Source: Acanthopleura granulata | Lineage: Eukaryota > Mollusca > Polyplacophora > Chitonida > Chitonidae | Direction of reading: 5' to 3' | Assembly: GCA_016165875.1 (NCBI GenBank) | Contig: JABBOT010000007.1 | Span: 15,217,441-15,281,440, forward strand | Length of the DNA: 64,000 nt | Shown here: positions 38,601 through 44,310 of the stretch, piece by piece | Numbering within the stretch: the first letter of the stretch is position 1 | How the letters are laid out: the number at the start of each line of letters is the position of its first letter | The notes under the pieces: model-generated | Told to the model about the DNA's origin: nothing | Seen by the model: the letters and a program-made list of their open reading frames with translations, nothing else | Database searches by the model: none | Translations under genes and position numbers: made by a program

Positions 38601-38763
38601 TGCTCTTATAATACACCAGTATTTTTATACACCCACTAAAAACAAAGAAGAATGTATAGGACTACAATTTTGGCTTACCTTTCCCAATCGGGGTTCCCGA
38701 GCACATAGAACCAGACGTAAGAAGATATATCCACGTCAAGCACAGAAAAATTCTCACTGCCAT
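10667..38763 (-). CDS. Secreted MACPF / furin-like / triple-SRCR protein (18 coding exons)
   Basis: Predicted product of about 1,344 residues. Domain order: signal peptide (1-21); helix-rich charged segment (about 60-125); MACPF domain (about 130-490) with the family signature WGTHY-x6-GG at 367-379; unassigned region (about 491-915); cysteine-rich furin-like segment (about 918-1000); three SRCR domains (1034-1131, 1135-1235, 1242-1341). Seen directly: 18 exons with GT and AG borders, every phase compatible, coding sum divisible by three, one stop. Family knowledge: MACPF proteins oligomerise into membrane pores; SRCR domains bind microbial or host ligands. Inference: a secreted immune effector or, less likely, a venom or egg-defence protein. 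Weakest joins are exon 4 (acceptor choice), exon 16 (two acceptors 9 nt apart) and exon 18 (non-consensus donor GTATTA). Exons are listed separately. Confidence 0.85.
12640..12706 (+). mobile_element. SINE 3' tail fragment
   Basis: GGCGTTACGCAACAATCAAA followed by TAAATAAATAAATA resembles the family 1 tail after loss of the body. Lies between exon 19 and exon 18. Confidence 0.5.
12752..12928 (-). CDS. Exon 18: second cysteine-rich segment
   Basis: Acceptor TGTATTTAG, phase 1 in and out; 177 nt. Contains eight cysteines, including E-T-C-V-Q-N-C and H-C-Q-C-R. The donor (TTT|GTATTA) is weak, but it is the one that keeps the frame into the SRCR exon; an alternative (TAG|GTTTAA) gives the wrong phase. 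Confidence 0.68.
13611..13733 (-). CDS. Exon 17: furin-like cysteine-rich repeat
   Basis: Acceptor TTTTTCCCCCAG, donor ATTT|GTAAGT; 123 nt, phase 1 in and out. Encodes CHSPGSDSKCRRCKNF, then C-V-D-T-C-P-P. With the end of exon 16 this gives the C-x3-C-x2-C then C-x2-C spacing of furin-like (FU) growth-factor-receptor repeats. Confidence 0.82.
13903..14170 (+). mobile_element. Full-length tRNA-headed SINE (family 1 reference copy)
   Basis: Begins GGCTTCCGTGGCTCAGTTGG, with a Pol III A box (13,913-13,924) and a B box GTTCAAGTCC (13,980-13,989). Then comes a conserved body (around CCGTACGTGGGAAGGTCTG) and a 3' part TACGGCGTAAAACACCAATC ending in an (AAAT)n tail. Sits in intron 16 of the MACPF-SRCR gene, antisense to it. 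This is the best-preserved copy and defines the family here. Confidence 0.9.
14213..14339. mobile_element. Short hairpin MITE
   Basis: Left arm AGGGGCCAACTTCATCAAAC with CTCCGTACGGAT; right arm with ATATCCGTACGAAGTTTTAT and AACTGGCCCCT. Arms of about 47 bp around a loop of about 30 bp. Flanks (GGTTTAAAAGGGG and GGTTATTGCA) recur without the insert at 39,548-39,585. Confidence 0.75.
14850..15000 (+). mobile_element. SINE family 1, degraded
   Basis: Recognisable as ATGTGACCCAGGAGACTCTC, then GCTGTGAGTTCCTGTCCAGC and GTGGCTGTGGGTTTCCTCCG. Body partly replaced; no tail. Intron 16. Confidence 0.6.
15490..16660. repeat. Minisatellite, about 40-bp unit
   Basis: About 29 imperfect copies of a unit containing AGCAAGAAACTCATGGGCTA and GTTAAAGGCACCATATAGC. 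Lies in intron 16. Because the unit often lacks stops, spurious open frames (143 codons on minus) appear across it. Confidence 0.9.
16691..16831 (+). mobile_element. SINE family 1, 5'-truncated
   Basis: Lacks the tRNA head. Keeps the body from GTCCGCCAGCAACCTGAGG to the (AAAT)n tail. Follows directly on the 40-bp minisatellite in intron 16. Confidence 0.85.
16971..17277 (-). CDS. Exon 16: beta-rich segment running into a cysteine-rich region
   Basis: Acceptor GAACAG at 17,278, or CTAAAG nine bases upstream (exon start 17,286, adding Ile-Glu-Gln); both keep phase 0. Donor AACG|GTAGGT, phase 1 out. Encodes a Tyr/Val-rich beta-like stretch (K-A-E-S-Y-V-Y-A-V-Y) and ends with cysteines (C-V-E-K-C-H-P-Q-C-N) that open the furin-like segment. 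Confidence 0.75.
17463..17609 (-). CDS. Exon 15: possible FAMeT-like module, second half
   Basis: Acceptor TGTTTCAG, donor TGGG|GTGAGC; 147 nt, phase 0 in and out (49 residues). Encodes Y-E-S-Y-F-V-C-F-H-E-F and R-L-S-I-K-Y-G-K, a spacing like the strand pair that ends FAMeT-like modules. Family assignment uncertain. Confidence 0.72.
18116..18320 (-). CDS. Exon 14: possible FAMeT-like module, first half
   Basis: Acceptor CTTTTCAG, donor CAAG|GTATGT; 205 nt, phase 2 in, phase 0 out. Encodes T-C-V-F-F-T-A-A-S-E-G-D-I-F-I-I-F and W-Y-Y-L-Q-I-G-P-Q-G-V-A-I-Y. This vaguely recalls the farnesoic-acid-methyltransferase-like (Methyltransf_FA) module of secreted animal proteins. That assignment is a guess; a profile search would decide. 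Confidence 0.75.
18456..18631 (-). CDS. Exon 13: beta-rich segment
   Basis: Acceptor GCTTTCAG, donor CAA|GTAAGT; 176 nt, phase 0 in, phase 2 out. Encodes I-S-V-R-G-L-V-L-D-Y-D-D-K-S-G-L, resembling a beta-propeller-type strand pair, then a charged helix (L-A-K-V-E-T-I-S-K-F). Family unknown. Confidence 0.75.
18721..18956 (-). mobile_element. SINE family 1, diverged copy
   Basis: Reverse orientation in intron 12, from a degenerate (TTTA)n run through CTTTCCACGTACGGCCGGAA to the reversed head (CTAACCGCTCAGCCCAGC). Confidence 0.82.
19560..19690. repeat. Dispersed repeat fragment (SINE-like, third type)
   Basis: TCACTTATACCATGGTGGTA and GAAGCACCGACCTTTGGTGC link it to the copy at 61.70 kb. Lies in intron 12. 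Confidence 0.45.
19892..20062 (-). CDS. Exon 12: beta-rich segment
   Basis: Acceptor GGGGCCAG, donor TAAG|GTAGGT; 171 nt, phase 0 in and out (57 residues). Encodes V-L-F-D-A-P-L-D-I-G-G and, further on, DEVLVVSFDKRSRKWSVRS. Alternating hydrophobic and charged residues suggest beta-strands. Family unknown. Confidence 0.75.
20853..21089 (+). mobile_element. SINE family 1 copy
   Basis: Head with CGGTTAGCGGGCTAGCGCAG, B-box region GAGTTCAAGTGCAGC, shortened body and an AACACCAATCAAATAAATAA tail. Lies in intron 11. Confidence 0.85.
21271..21384 (-). CDS. Exon 11: post-MACPF segment
   Basis: Acceptor CCTCAG, donor CAAG|GTAAAC; 114 nt, phase 0 in and out (38 residues). Encodes G-P-I-P-S-T-D-I-Y-L-P-P, one cysteine and a tryptophan (I-L-R-W-A-N). 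Not assignable alone; support comes from splice sites, phase and protein-like composition. Confidence 0.7.
22193..22752. repeat. Tandem array of about 107-bp units spanning an exon-intron border
   Basis: Five to six imperfect units with CTAAAAATGCACTTTTTGTA, CGAATATCAAGAGAAAATCC and GTATCACGT-CAACTCACCTCC. The last unit ends in exon 10: each unit carries a copy of that exon's 5' splice site (on the minus strand GGAGGAG|GTGAGTT at the real donor; near-copies around 22,325, 22,425 and 22,632). Confidence 0.85.
22742..22940 (-). CDS. Exon 10: post-MACPF segment
   Basis: Acceptor ATTATTTAG, donor GAGGAG|GTGAGTTG; 199 nt, phase 2 in, phase 0 out. Encodes K-Y-Y-V-I-R-V, an Asp-rich turn, then an Arg-rich helix with two cysteines (R-R-R-C-N-A-L-R-R-A). 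No family recognised. The donor of this exon is duplicated in the adjacent intronic array. Confidence 0.75.
22945..23490. repeat. Degenerate tandem array, about 55-60-bp unit
   Basis: Repeated GAAATCTGTCTAAGAATGTAGG-like blocks separated by GGAAAATGAACAGTCATG-like blocks. Strongly diverged. Lies in intron 9 immediately next to exon 10. Confidence 0.65.
24441..24683 (-). CDS. Exon 9: MACPF domain C-terminal part
   Basis: Acceptor CTTTCAG, donor GA|GTAAGT; 243 nt, phase 2 in and out. Encodes a G-G-N motif, then FKHELSDWLASIPEHPKPFD and M-S-P-I-T-D-L. The pattern W-x-x-S-I-x-x-x-P-x-P-F-D followed by P-I-T-D-L is the usual end of a MACPF domain. Confidence 0.9.
24868..24970 (+). mobile_element. 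SINE family 1, head fragment
   Basis: Only the tRNA-derived part survives (AGTGCAGCGTAATGACCCAG, then GTGAGTTCAAGTCCAGCTCA). It breaks off where the 60-bp tandem array of intron 8 begins. Confidence 0.75.
24965..25510. repeat. Tandem array, about 60-bp unit
   Basis: About nine copies of a unit with GTGCTGCTCACCGGTTAAGG and TAGAGGGAAAGACTGAGGGA, followed by ATGGTGGAGTG. Lies in intron 8; begins where a SINE head ends. Confidence 0.8.
25835..26195. repeat. Degenerate tandem array, about 50-bp unit
   Basis: Repeats of ACTTGGTGGTATTCATAAG and GAACTGCCAATTTTGGTACC with much divergence. Intron 8, ending about 20 bp from exon 8. Confidence 0.6.
26212..26362 (-). CDS. Exon 8: MACPF signature exon
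   Basis: Acceptor CTTTTCAG, donor TCAG|GTAATT; 151 nt, phase 1 in, phase 2 out. Contains WGTHYIKSAKFGG (residues 367-379), an exact match to the family pattern [YW]-G-T-H-[FY]-x6-G-G. The rest is a Lys/Thr/Glu-rich stretch starting the second transmembrane-hairpin region. Confidence 0.92.
26724..26833 (-). CDS. Exon 7: MACPF domain, acidic segment
   Basis: Acceptor TTTTCACAG, donor TTCC|GTGAGT; 110 nt, phase 2 in, phase 1 out. Encodes YELFLDDLSFDDLNVEF followed by E-D-F-L-D-L-P. In MACPF proteins this is the acidic helix that precedes the GTHY signature strand. Confidence 0.85.
27800..27902 (-). mobile_element. SINE family 1, 3' fragment
   Basis: Reverse orientation: TTTATTTATTTGATTGGTGT, then CGCCGTACTCAAAGATATTT and a short body. 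Lies in intron 6. Confidence 0.8.
28104..28445 (-). CDS. Exon 6: MACPF domain, first transmembrane-hairpin region
   Basis: 342 nt, phase 2 in and out. Begins F-G-K-Y-S-V-P-D-T-M, then an Ala-rich helical run (E-A-K-A-A-V-A-Q-S-S), then a Gly/Phe-rich run (GFFGLFGTGASHDS) and a long Ser/Thr stretch. This layout matches the first membrane-inserting helix cluster of MACPF folds. Ends T-Y-L-S-V-F-E-L-N-V-I before donor CG|GTGAGAG. Confidence 0.85.
28604..28716 (-). CDS. Exon 5: MACPF domain, early strands
   Basis: Acceptor CCTACAG, donor AT|GTAAGA; 113 nt, phase 0 in, phase 2 out. The core reads NLLDAANFIGVGFDGRGDYS, a Gly-rich stretch of the kind found at the start of MACPF domains, followed by a Ser/Arg-rich run and a cysteine. 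A competing donor inside (CGAG|GTGACT) breaks the frame with exon 6 and is rejected. Confidence 0.8.
29176..29385 (-). mobile_element. SINE family 1, diverged copy
   Basis: Reverse orientation: TTTATTTATTCAGTGTGTGT, GGCCAGCATTATAGTGGGAG, then GATCATTGTGCTGCGCTAAC at the head side. Several internal deletions. Lies in intron 4. Confidence 0.78.
30792..30920 (-). CDS. Exon 4: N-terminal edge of the MACPF region
   Basis: 129 nt, phase 0 in and out, encoding residues 130-172. It starts P-Y-G-Y-P-V-G-I-G-N and ends K-L-C-W before the strong donor G|GTAAGTAC. An alternative acceptor CACAG lies 36 nt upstream; it would need a preceding phase-2 exon, so the ATCATCAG acceptor at 30,921 is preferred. 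MACPF proteins usually have a Gly-rich stretch here, but this segment on its own is not diagnostic. Confidence 0.6.
31190..31690 (-). mobile_element. SINE family 1 split by insertion of a second SINE
   Basis: The 3' part (31,190-31,273) and the body (31,553-31,690) of a family 1 SINE are separated by about 280 bp of unrelated sequence. The break is flanked by the direct repeat CTTTATGGTGGGA. Lies in intron 3. Confidence 0.8.
31274..31552. mobile_element. SINE family 2 insertion with target-site duplication
   Basis: Contains TTTAACGCCCTACTCAAGAA, CTTGCTGCAGGACGGATTAT and GACACCGGGCCGACCAGTCC. It shares blocks with the copy at 62.75-63.0 kb. Flanked by 13-bp identical direct repeats at 31,261-31,273 and 31,553-31,565, the mark of retrotransposition. 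Confidence 0.75.
31872..32074. mobile_element. MITE family C, copy 2
   Basis: TACAGTGTAAAATGACCAAC to CGAAATTTACAGTGTA, about 80 percent or more identical by eye to copy 1. Lies in intron 3. Confidence 0.65.
32735..33120. repeat. Dispersed repeat D, copy 1
   Basis: Shares GATTTTATTCGTCCGCCTAG, AGAACATTCA and GGCTGGTATACGA blocks in the same order as 43,970-44,310. No coding frame. Element type unknown; the second copy precedes the THAP fragment by about 560 bp. Intron 3. Confidence 0.6.
33226..33726 (-). other. Open reading frame of 166 codons in intron 3, unrecognised
   Basis: Uninterrupted from ATG 33,726 to a stop at 33,226, inside the large intron 3 of the MACPF-SRCR gene and beside a dispersed repeat. 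At this base composition such a length is only mildly unexpected. No motif, signal peptide or domain recognised. More likely a transposon remnant or chance than a gene. Confidence 0.15.
34055..34995. repeat. Purine-rich minisatellite, about 21-22-bp unit
   Basis: More than 40 imperfect copies of GGTCAGTGGGTGAGAGAAGG across about 0.94 kb. The plus strand is almost all A/G/T with very few C. Lies in intron 3. Confidence 0.92.
35404..35742. repeat. Tandem repeat, exact 56-bp period, six copies
   Basis: Unit contains CATAACGCTGTAATGTGCTT, GTAAAACTCAATTCACAACA and CTTCCATGCAGTATGA. Copies start at 35,405, 35,461, 35,517, 35,573, 35,629 and 35,685. Highly homogeneous, so recent. Intron 3. Confidence 0.93.
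36013..36470. mobile_element. TIR family B element, simple copy
   Basis: Starts AAAGGGAAAGACCCC, ends GATCTTTCCCTTT (inverted). Arms continue as inverted repeats through CCATTAAAAATTGTACCTGA and its reversed counterpart. About 458 bp, no coding capacity. Intron 3. Confidence 0.72.
36669..36970 (-). CDS. Exon 3: helix-rich charged segment
   Basis: Acceptor CACAG at 36,971, phase 1 in; donor GGG|GTAAGC, phase 0 out; 302 nt (residues 29-129). The first part is Gly/Ser rich. The second part is strongly charged (K/E/Q-rich, with VEELLKKNRKEEI and a later K-L-R-Q-R-Q run) and is probably an amphipathic helix or coiled coil. No family recognised. The phase match to the signal exon (G+TT = Val) supports the join. 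Confidence 0.7.
37396..37480. mobile_element. MITE family A, right-end fragment
   Basis: AGGTTTTTACATTCAAGAGA through GAGCTGTCTTTCACTTTAAG matches the last about 85 bp of copy 1. It abuts exactly the left end of the TIR family B element at 37,481. Intron 2. Confidence 0.7.
37481..38189. mobile_element. TIR family B element carrying a nested foldback element
   Basis: Outer arms 37,481-37,672 and 37,797-38,189 are inverted repeats of the same family as 36,013-36,470 (ends GAAAAGACCCC and GGTCTTTCCCTTT). The right arm is interrupted by about 190 bp at 37,860-38,045, the foldback listed separately. Intron 2. Confidence 0.72.
37873..38050. mobile_element. Foldback (hairpin) element
   Basis: Near-perfect palindrome: left arm with ATACACGAGTAGTGTAACTC, right arm with GAGTTACACTACTCGTGTAT, an inner stem (TTTATTTTGTCATCATCA and TGATGATGGCAAAATAAA) and apex CTCTCC at 37,960-37,965. 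Inserted in the right arm of the family B element. Confidence 0.8.
38420..38612 (-). mobile_element. SINE family 1, truncated
   Basis: Reverse orientation: a long (TTTA)n run, GATGTTTTCCGCCCTATTCG, the GGAGGAAACCGGGCAGAGCC body and CTTCCCACGTACGGCCGGAG, then it stops before the head. Lies in intron 2, about 70 bp from exon 2. Confidence 0.85.
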
Positions 38764-38772
38764 GACGACTTT
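38679..38772 (-). CDS. Exon 2: start codon and signal peptide
   Basis: ATG at 38,763-38,761, nine bases after acceptor TGTTACAG. It encodes 28 codons: M-A-V-R, then a hydrophobic core (IFLCLTWIYLLT), then small residues and a cysteine (S-G-S-M-C-S-G). This is a typical secretory signal with likely cleavage near residue 19-22. Donor G|GTAAGC at 38,678, phase 1. The signal peptide sitting alone on a short exon is common in secreted animal proteins. Confidence 0.8.
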
Positions 38773-39037
38773 CTGTAACAAAACCAGCGCGCATGCAGAG
38801 TGAACAAAAAGGCAACACTTCAATTACTGCTGTTTTATAGAAAGGGATGCGCGATGTGAAAAGAACGCGCTTCTTTTCAACTTACTGGCACCATAGAAGT
38901 GAACAGACCTGCTGTATTTCTTGCTAAAAGAACAACAGTTGTTCCGTATAAATATAGTATTTGAAGTATAACTAAATTGTGCATATAAGTCATATCTACA
39001 GATACATGCTAGCTAAAAAGAATAAATTTGAACTTAC

Positions 39038-39080
39038 CAACTCGGTTCGCCAGCTGCACAGCAGACAACGGCTCTGATAC
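39038..39080 (-). other. Putative non-coding exon 1 (5' UTR) of the MACPF-SRCR gene
   Basis: Lies between the TATA box and a strong donor, G|GTAAGTT, whose intron starts at 39,037. The next acceptor is TTACAG at 38,773, nine bases before the start codon. The 5' end is approximate, set from the TATA distance. Confidence 0.45.
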
Positions 39081-39102
39081 CGCATTGTATTGGGTTCAGG
39101 CC

Positions 39103-39110
39103 TATATATA
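39103..39110 (-). promoter_or_regulatory. TATA box of the MACPF-SRCR gene
   Basis: The minus strand reads TATATATAGG here, 60-70 nt upstream of a good splice donor (GTTG|GTAAGTT). A start site is expected about 25-30 nt downstream, near 39,075-39,082. Inferred from position and sequence only; no initiator motif was tested. Confidence 0.5.
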
Positions 39111-39119
39111 GCCTTACAA

Positions 39120-42100
39120 CAGAAAATTATTTCAAGTGATACCGGATGTAATGGGAGTTTCCGAATTTAGCGATGTCTCTCTGCCCCGAAACTGTCGAAT
39201 TTGTCAAAACTTGTCGGTGCTTACTTTCATTTTAACGCTTCGACAAAAAAGCAAACAAACAATTATCTCTTTATTTTTATACATATACATGTAACAATCA
39301 ATGATGAACATGTTCGGTCGCGTATGAGAGTCAGATCTCATTAAATATACACGAGACTCTAGCAGGAACATTAAAGCAGTCATGAGAATGTGATAGCTGA
39401 CAAATGGTCGCACATAATCGGTGAAATCCAGCCTCTTTAATTGTCAATTTACCTCGGTGTACAGGTTTTATTCCAACTGCTCAATGAGTAGCAACTACGA
39501 CATTTCATTAGCAACATGACTTAAGCAGAATGTGGCAAAAACTAGAACCTGAAGGTTTAAAAGGGATTTGGTTATTGTAATTGCAAGACCACACGGTATA
39601 CTATGGCCTCGGGAGCGGTGGGTGTTGCTTACATGTTTTGTGTTGATTTGAGCAATAAGAAAATACCTGGCTCAATACCTACAGCAGAACAGACATGATT
39701 ACGTTGAAAACGGTCATACCAGTCATGCCAGAATTCAAAACTTGACCTGTAAGTCAATATGGTAAAGTTACGTACCAAATTTCAAATCAATGTTCTAAAG
39801 CGTTTTGAAAAAAGTCTGCAAAAGTGTTTAAGTCCAGATCTAGACAAAGACATAATTTTGTCTGGATTGAAGAGGTCCGAAACTCGAGCTTAACTGTACT
39901 TACACCAACTTATAGTCGGGCTCTGAATGGCTAATAAAATCTCTACTCTCAGCAATGTACAAGGAAACCGGACTCATTTCATTGTTGCCGTTAAACCTGT
40001 TCAAGTCCAGTATGGCAAAAAAATGGCCACATTGTTTGGAAATTGACGAAGCGGCCCAAAACACTTTCTTCATCTGTAAGTCTTTCGCCTGCACAGAAGT
40101 GGGGAGTAGGCCTAAGATGGCGGTGGTGGTAGAAAATGTCCCCAAATTCAATGCATTTATCATATGGCCTTGGTTCAGCTCAAATATTTATGACCAACGT
40201 CTTACAATAATAACGGCTTGGAACACATTAGATACCGTGAGCGCAATGAATTGTCACAAACTTCCATGCGCGTCATGTGATGTGTTTCGCCATCTGACTG
40301 TATAGTGCGTGGTGCATAAGGCGGTTTACGTGTAACTGGCCAATGTGTAGGAACTGCCCTCCCTTCCTGCATACATATGGAGAAAACCATTACTTTTTTT
40401 TTCAAGCCAACGTGGTCTCTGCTGTGTTTGACGATTCGCACAAACTATGTTAGAACTTCAAAAGCCGTCCAGAGCTGCGCGGAAATTTGCGATTTGCATA
40501 CGCCTCGGCTCTTGTTTATGTTTCAATTCTCAGCCGGTTTAGGTTGACCCCAGCTTCATGAGCTTCCTTCCCCCAAACCACGCACAACGACTGCTATTCT
40601 TAGATCATTAAGACCAACACTGATAAGGTAAGAAGACTACGCCGAGTGTGTGTACTGCAGGAAAAAGCGTTTTCTTCTTGCACCAACGAGAGCCCAATCC
40701 AATTTCGGTAAATGGGAGTAGTGCAGTGGGTTGTGTTCCAGAATGTTTGGCTAATATAAGTGGGGAAAAAATTCTCAGAGTCTTGGCGAATTTAGCAAAT
40801 GGATCGAGTTACCCGCATCAAACATTCTTTTCAATGTTCGCCTGATCGAGTTTCTGGAAATGACGACATATTTTTTCATGGGGTAAAAGAGTGCCACCAG
40901 ACATGACACAAATGTTATTGTCAACAAGTGATTTGCGCCGTATTGCATCACTTAGTCACGTTGTGCTACACAATGACAATACTCTTATTGGTCTTTACAT
41001 GCCTAAATGGAAAAAAACATTTCAGAGATGCTAAAACAGGCTGCGGCAGTATGCACTAAAACTGGAACTACTTTGCTACATTGGTGACAATTTTCACCAT
41101 CTCCGAAATGGCCTCATAGAACTCTGTCCGCTTCGCTATCAGATCTAAAAAAATTGCAATGACATGACTGCAATTTACCACCATGCACTGGTCTAGAATT
41201 AACCGCTTTATGTGAACGCATTCATCATTCTCTACAGAAATAAAACATTTAACTGCATTTTGCACATTAAAATGAAATATAACAAAAAATGTAAGTGAAA
41301 CTAATTTGGTATGTAATTTTTATGCAGTGGTTTTTCCACATAACGCTTTTGTCACTTTCACATTTTAATGTAGAACAGGACCCTGAGTCATCATGACTGA
41401 TTCAGGGTATCCTGTTTCCCGGGCCATGGCGTCTGGTGTTACGTGAGGCTCGGAAACCAGGTTGATCCAGAACATCATGCATATATGTAGCCTCTCTGCG
41501 CGTGCAATGTGGGGCGTAAAACATCGACAGTAAATAAACCATAAATTGCTTCTTGACAAACAACAGGGTTACGATTTGTTGTAATGTGAACCAGCAGGAA
41601 TCCTCAGTTTTATGTCATCATGCACTCGGCTCGGACACACCAAATTTGACTGCAGTTTAAACGCAGTAGTGATGAAGTGTGAGCACTGACAAAAACAATA
41701 CTCTTAAGAGACAAATTACGTGTTAAATTAATAATACCAGATGCACCGAAATGTAGCTCACGCAGTTAGTTATTTCTTACTCAGGCCGTCCTGTGGGCCC
41801 CATTTACCGAGTAGATATAACAGCCAACAAAAAGTAAAAATACAACAAAACAATACACGAACGATGTAAATACCATGTACATATATGCTGACAGGTGCTT
41901 AAAATAGTATAGACTGACATTTTGATTTGAAAAATATGAGATGGACCAATGTGAAGGTATCAGACGTCATTAAACTGCTAAACCGCTATTGAGGTCAGTT
42001 TAAAACGTGTTGTTTTGGCATTTAATAAATGCGGGACTCGTCACTATATGGCTCAGACGCGATTTAACTTATATCGATCTACATGTAGCACGAGATCCGT

Positions 42101-42239
42101 ATGATTTTACCCTAGACTGACAATCTAAGCGTTTATTGTTTTCACTCAACCCCAAGCTTTCAGGGGTCAATAATGCTGTGACATCGTATTCAAAACAAAT
42201 TTCTGTTTAAGTGTTGTGCTAATCGGGTCAGCGTTTGCA
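39120..42239. other. Upstream flank of the MACPF-SRCR gene; no gene recognised
   Basis: Open frames reach 116 codons (39,955-40,305 plus) but show no motif. 39,548-39,600 is a repeat copy that lacks the hairpin MITE seen at 14.2 kb. The first 300 bp upstream of the TATA box contain no element I can name. Confidence 0.45.
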
Positions 42240-43352
42240 CAACTCTAAGGCTATAAGTCTCAACAGTCTAGCCCTACCACATCCCGGTCCTTTAACTGGG
42301 CGGAAAGCGAGATTGCACTAAAGTGCTCGCAGTGCTCTATTAAACCTATCCCCGATTGTTCCAACATGTATTCTTAGTTAAACTCACACACTGCTTGGTC
42401 GTTAGCCTACTTTTACTAAAACGAAACACGAATATAAACATCACAGAACCGAATGAACGATTTTCTCCACCATGTATGGCCTCGTTTTGACATGGCTACC
42501 TGGGCTTCCTCGAATTCTACGCCACCTCAACAGACACCACCCTTTGAAAATGAGTTATGCAGTAGAGCTACACTTTCTCTGTCCGCCATGAATTTCGACA
42601 GAACTGTTTCCTCTGTGACGTCACCCGTTCCTCGTTAACTATTTTGCCATGAAGAAGTAGTGTTAAATCAGCAGTTTTCCTTCTGATTACGAGACATTTC
42701 TGATATACTTTAACATCATTTTCAAAGAGAAAGTGGTAGTAGAATACGTCTGGGGTTATTTCCCAAGGTCTGAAACAAGAGGCCACAATGCACGGCCTTC
42801 GGTTGTGTTATAATGGGCACCGTACTTGGCACGCCAAATTAGTGTCTGGCTTCTGATACCGAAGAGCTTACGGTACGGATGACGCGACAGCATGTTTCCA
42901 GCTTCTCTAAAATGGCGTATCTCATGGTCTCGTAAGAATTCTATATCCAAAGGTGAATTACAGCGTAATCAAGCACGTCATAAATATGCCTCAGCCCGTT
43001 TAGGTTTGTATGAACCCCTCTTCTGAAATAACTTAGGTCATACATTTTGTTGAACAACAGACGTTTTCTGGAAGTAGAGGTTGCCAGGTCAAAACGAGGT
43101 CAGACATAGTGGAGCCAAAATCGTCCAGTCGGTTCTGTGATGTTTTGCATTCGTGTTTCGTTTTAATAAAGTAGGCTAACAACCAAGTAAAATGTGAGTT
43201 TAACTATGTAATGTAGAGTTACACTGAGAATAAAATTTCCGCAGTGCTGTGAGAGCTGGAAGCACTTCCGTGCGATCTCGCCTTCAGCCAGATTAAAGGG
43301 TAGGAATGTTGTAGGGATATACTGTTAAGGCTATGTATACGTCATAGCCTAG
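42240..43352. mobile_element. Large TIR element, about 1.1 kb
   Basis: Inverted arms of about 250 bp (about 42,246-42,493 and 43,091-43,352). Paired blocks include GTTAGCCTACTTTTACTAAA with TAATAAAGTAGGCTAACAAC, and ATCACAGAACCGA with TCGGTTCTGTGAT. The centre has no convincing coding frame. Non-autonomous DNA transposon or foldback element. Confidence 0.7.
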
Positions 43353-43969
43353 ACCGTAGTTTCACGAAGCTGTTGTGTGTATGAGTTTTAACGCCATTGT
43401 GTATTGTACTTTCTGGCATGGAATACCCGTGTTGGAAACGATTAAACCGTGGAGAAATTTCGATACCTGCACCACAATCTATATACGAACGGCGAATTCA
43501 CTGCCGTATAGCAGTTTTTTCACTAAACAGTTTATTTGTGAAGATCTCTGGGAACTTTTTACTAGAGTTTAGGCCTATGTGCCATTGGACGTTGTCAATT
43601 TGTACTCGATTTTCGCTTTGCATATCACAGATTTGACCGAGTGTTTCGTCCTGACCATTTTTGGAAACTTCATTTCAGACCTCGCATTGCTCATTGTCTG
43701 TGTACTTTTTCCGCCCAATTTACACTGGAAGTGACACTGGTCCGTAGCAATTTTGTGTCAAATCTGAGGAGTGATCCTCTAGCGAACGGCAAGAGACTTC
43801 AATTTCGATCGACGCTACAAGTTATTACTGCAAAAATTAGTGTGTCAAACTAAGTTTGCTAAATTTTACAATCGGTACACCTCTCTTCTTAGTAAATACC
43901 GACTGAGTACCTAGAATCTTTGGAACTCCGCTTCATATTTGTATCTAATTCCGCTTATCCCGTGGGACT

Positions 43970-44310
43970 ACGGGCCTTATGTTCATCGCGTTGAGTATGA
44001 TCGCCACGATGGATATATGAACAGTTACTATCAAAGCTTAACTGAGATATATGTTTGATCAACGACACCATATATACTAAAATGGTACACAATTTTGATA
44101 CTGATTTTATTCGTCCGCCTAGAACATTCACTGCGTCTTTTCGTCACCACTGAAAACTGCTGAATCCATCCTAATTTTCTTAATTCTTTGGTGCTTTGTG
44201 GTATTATTTGTCGTTTTGGAAACTGGTCTTGTGATTACTAACCGGGAACGCCCATTTTGGTTGATGGCTGGTATACGAATGTCGGTTTCTATGCCTAGGT
44301 TCAGACATTT
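43970..44310. repeat. Dispersed repeat D, copy 2
   Basis: Collinear with 32,735-33,120. A short piece of the same repeat (TTTTGGAAATTGGACTTGCG) is visible near 5,171. Could be the 5' part of the element that once carried the THAP fragment; that is inference. Confidence 0.6.
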
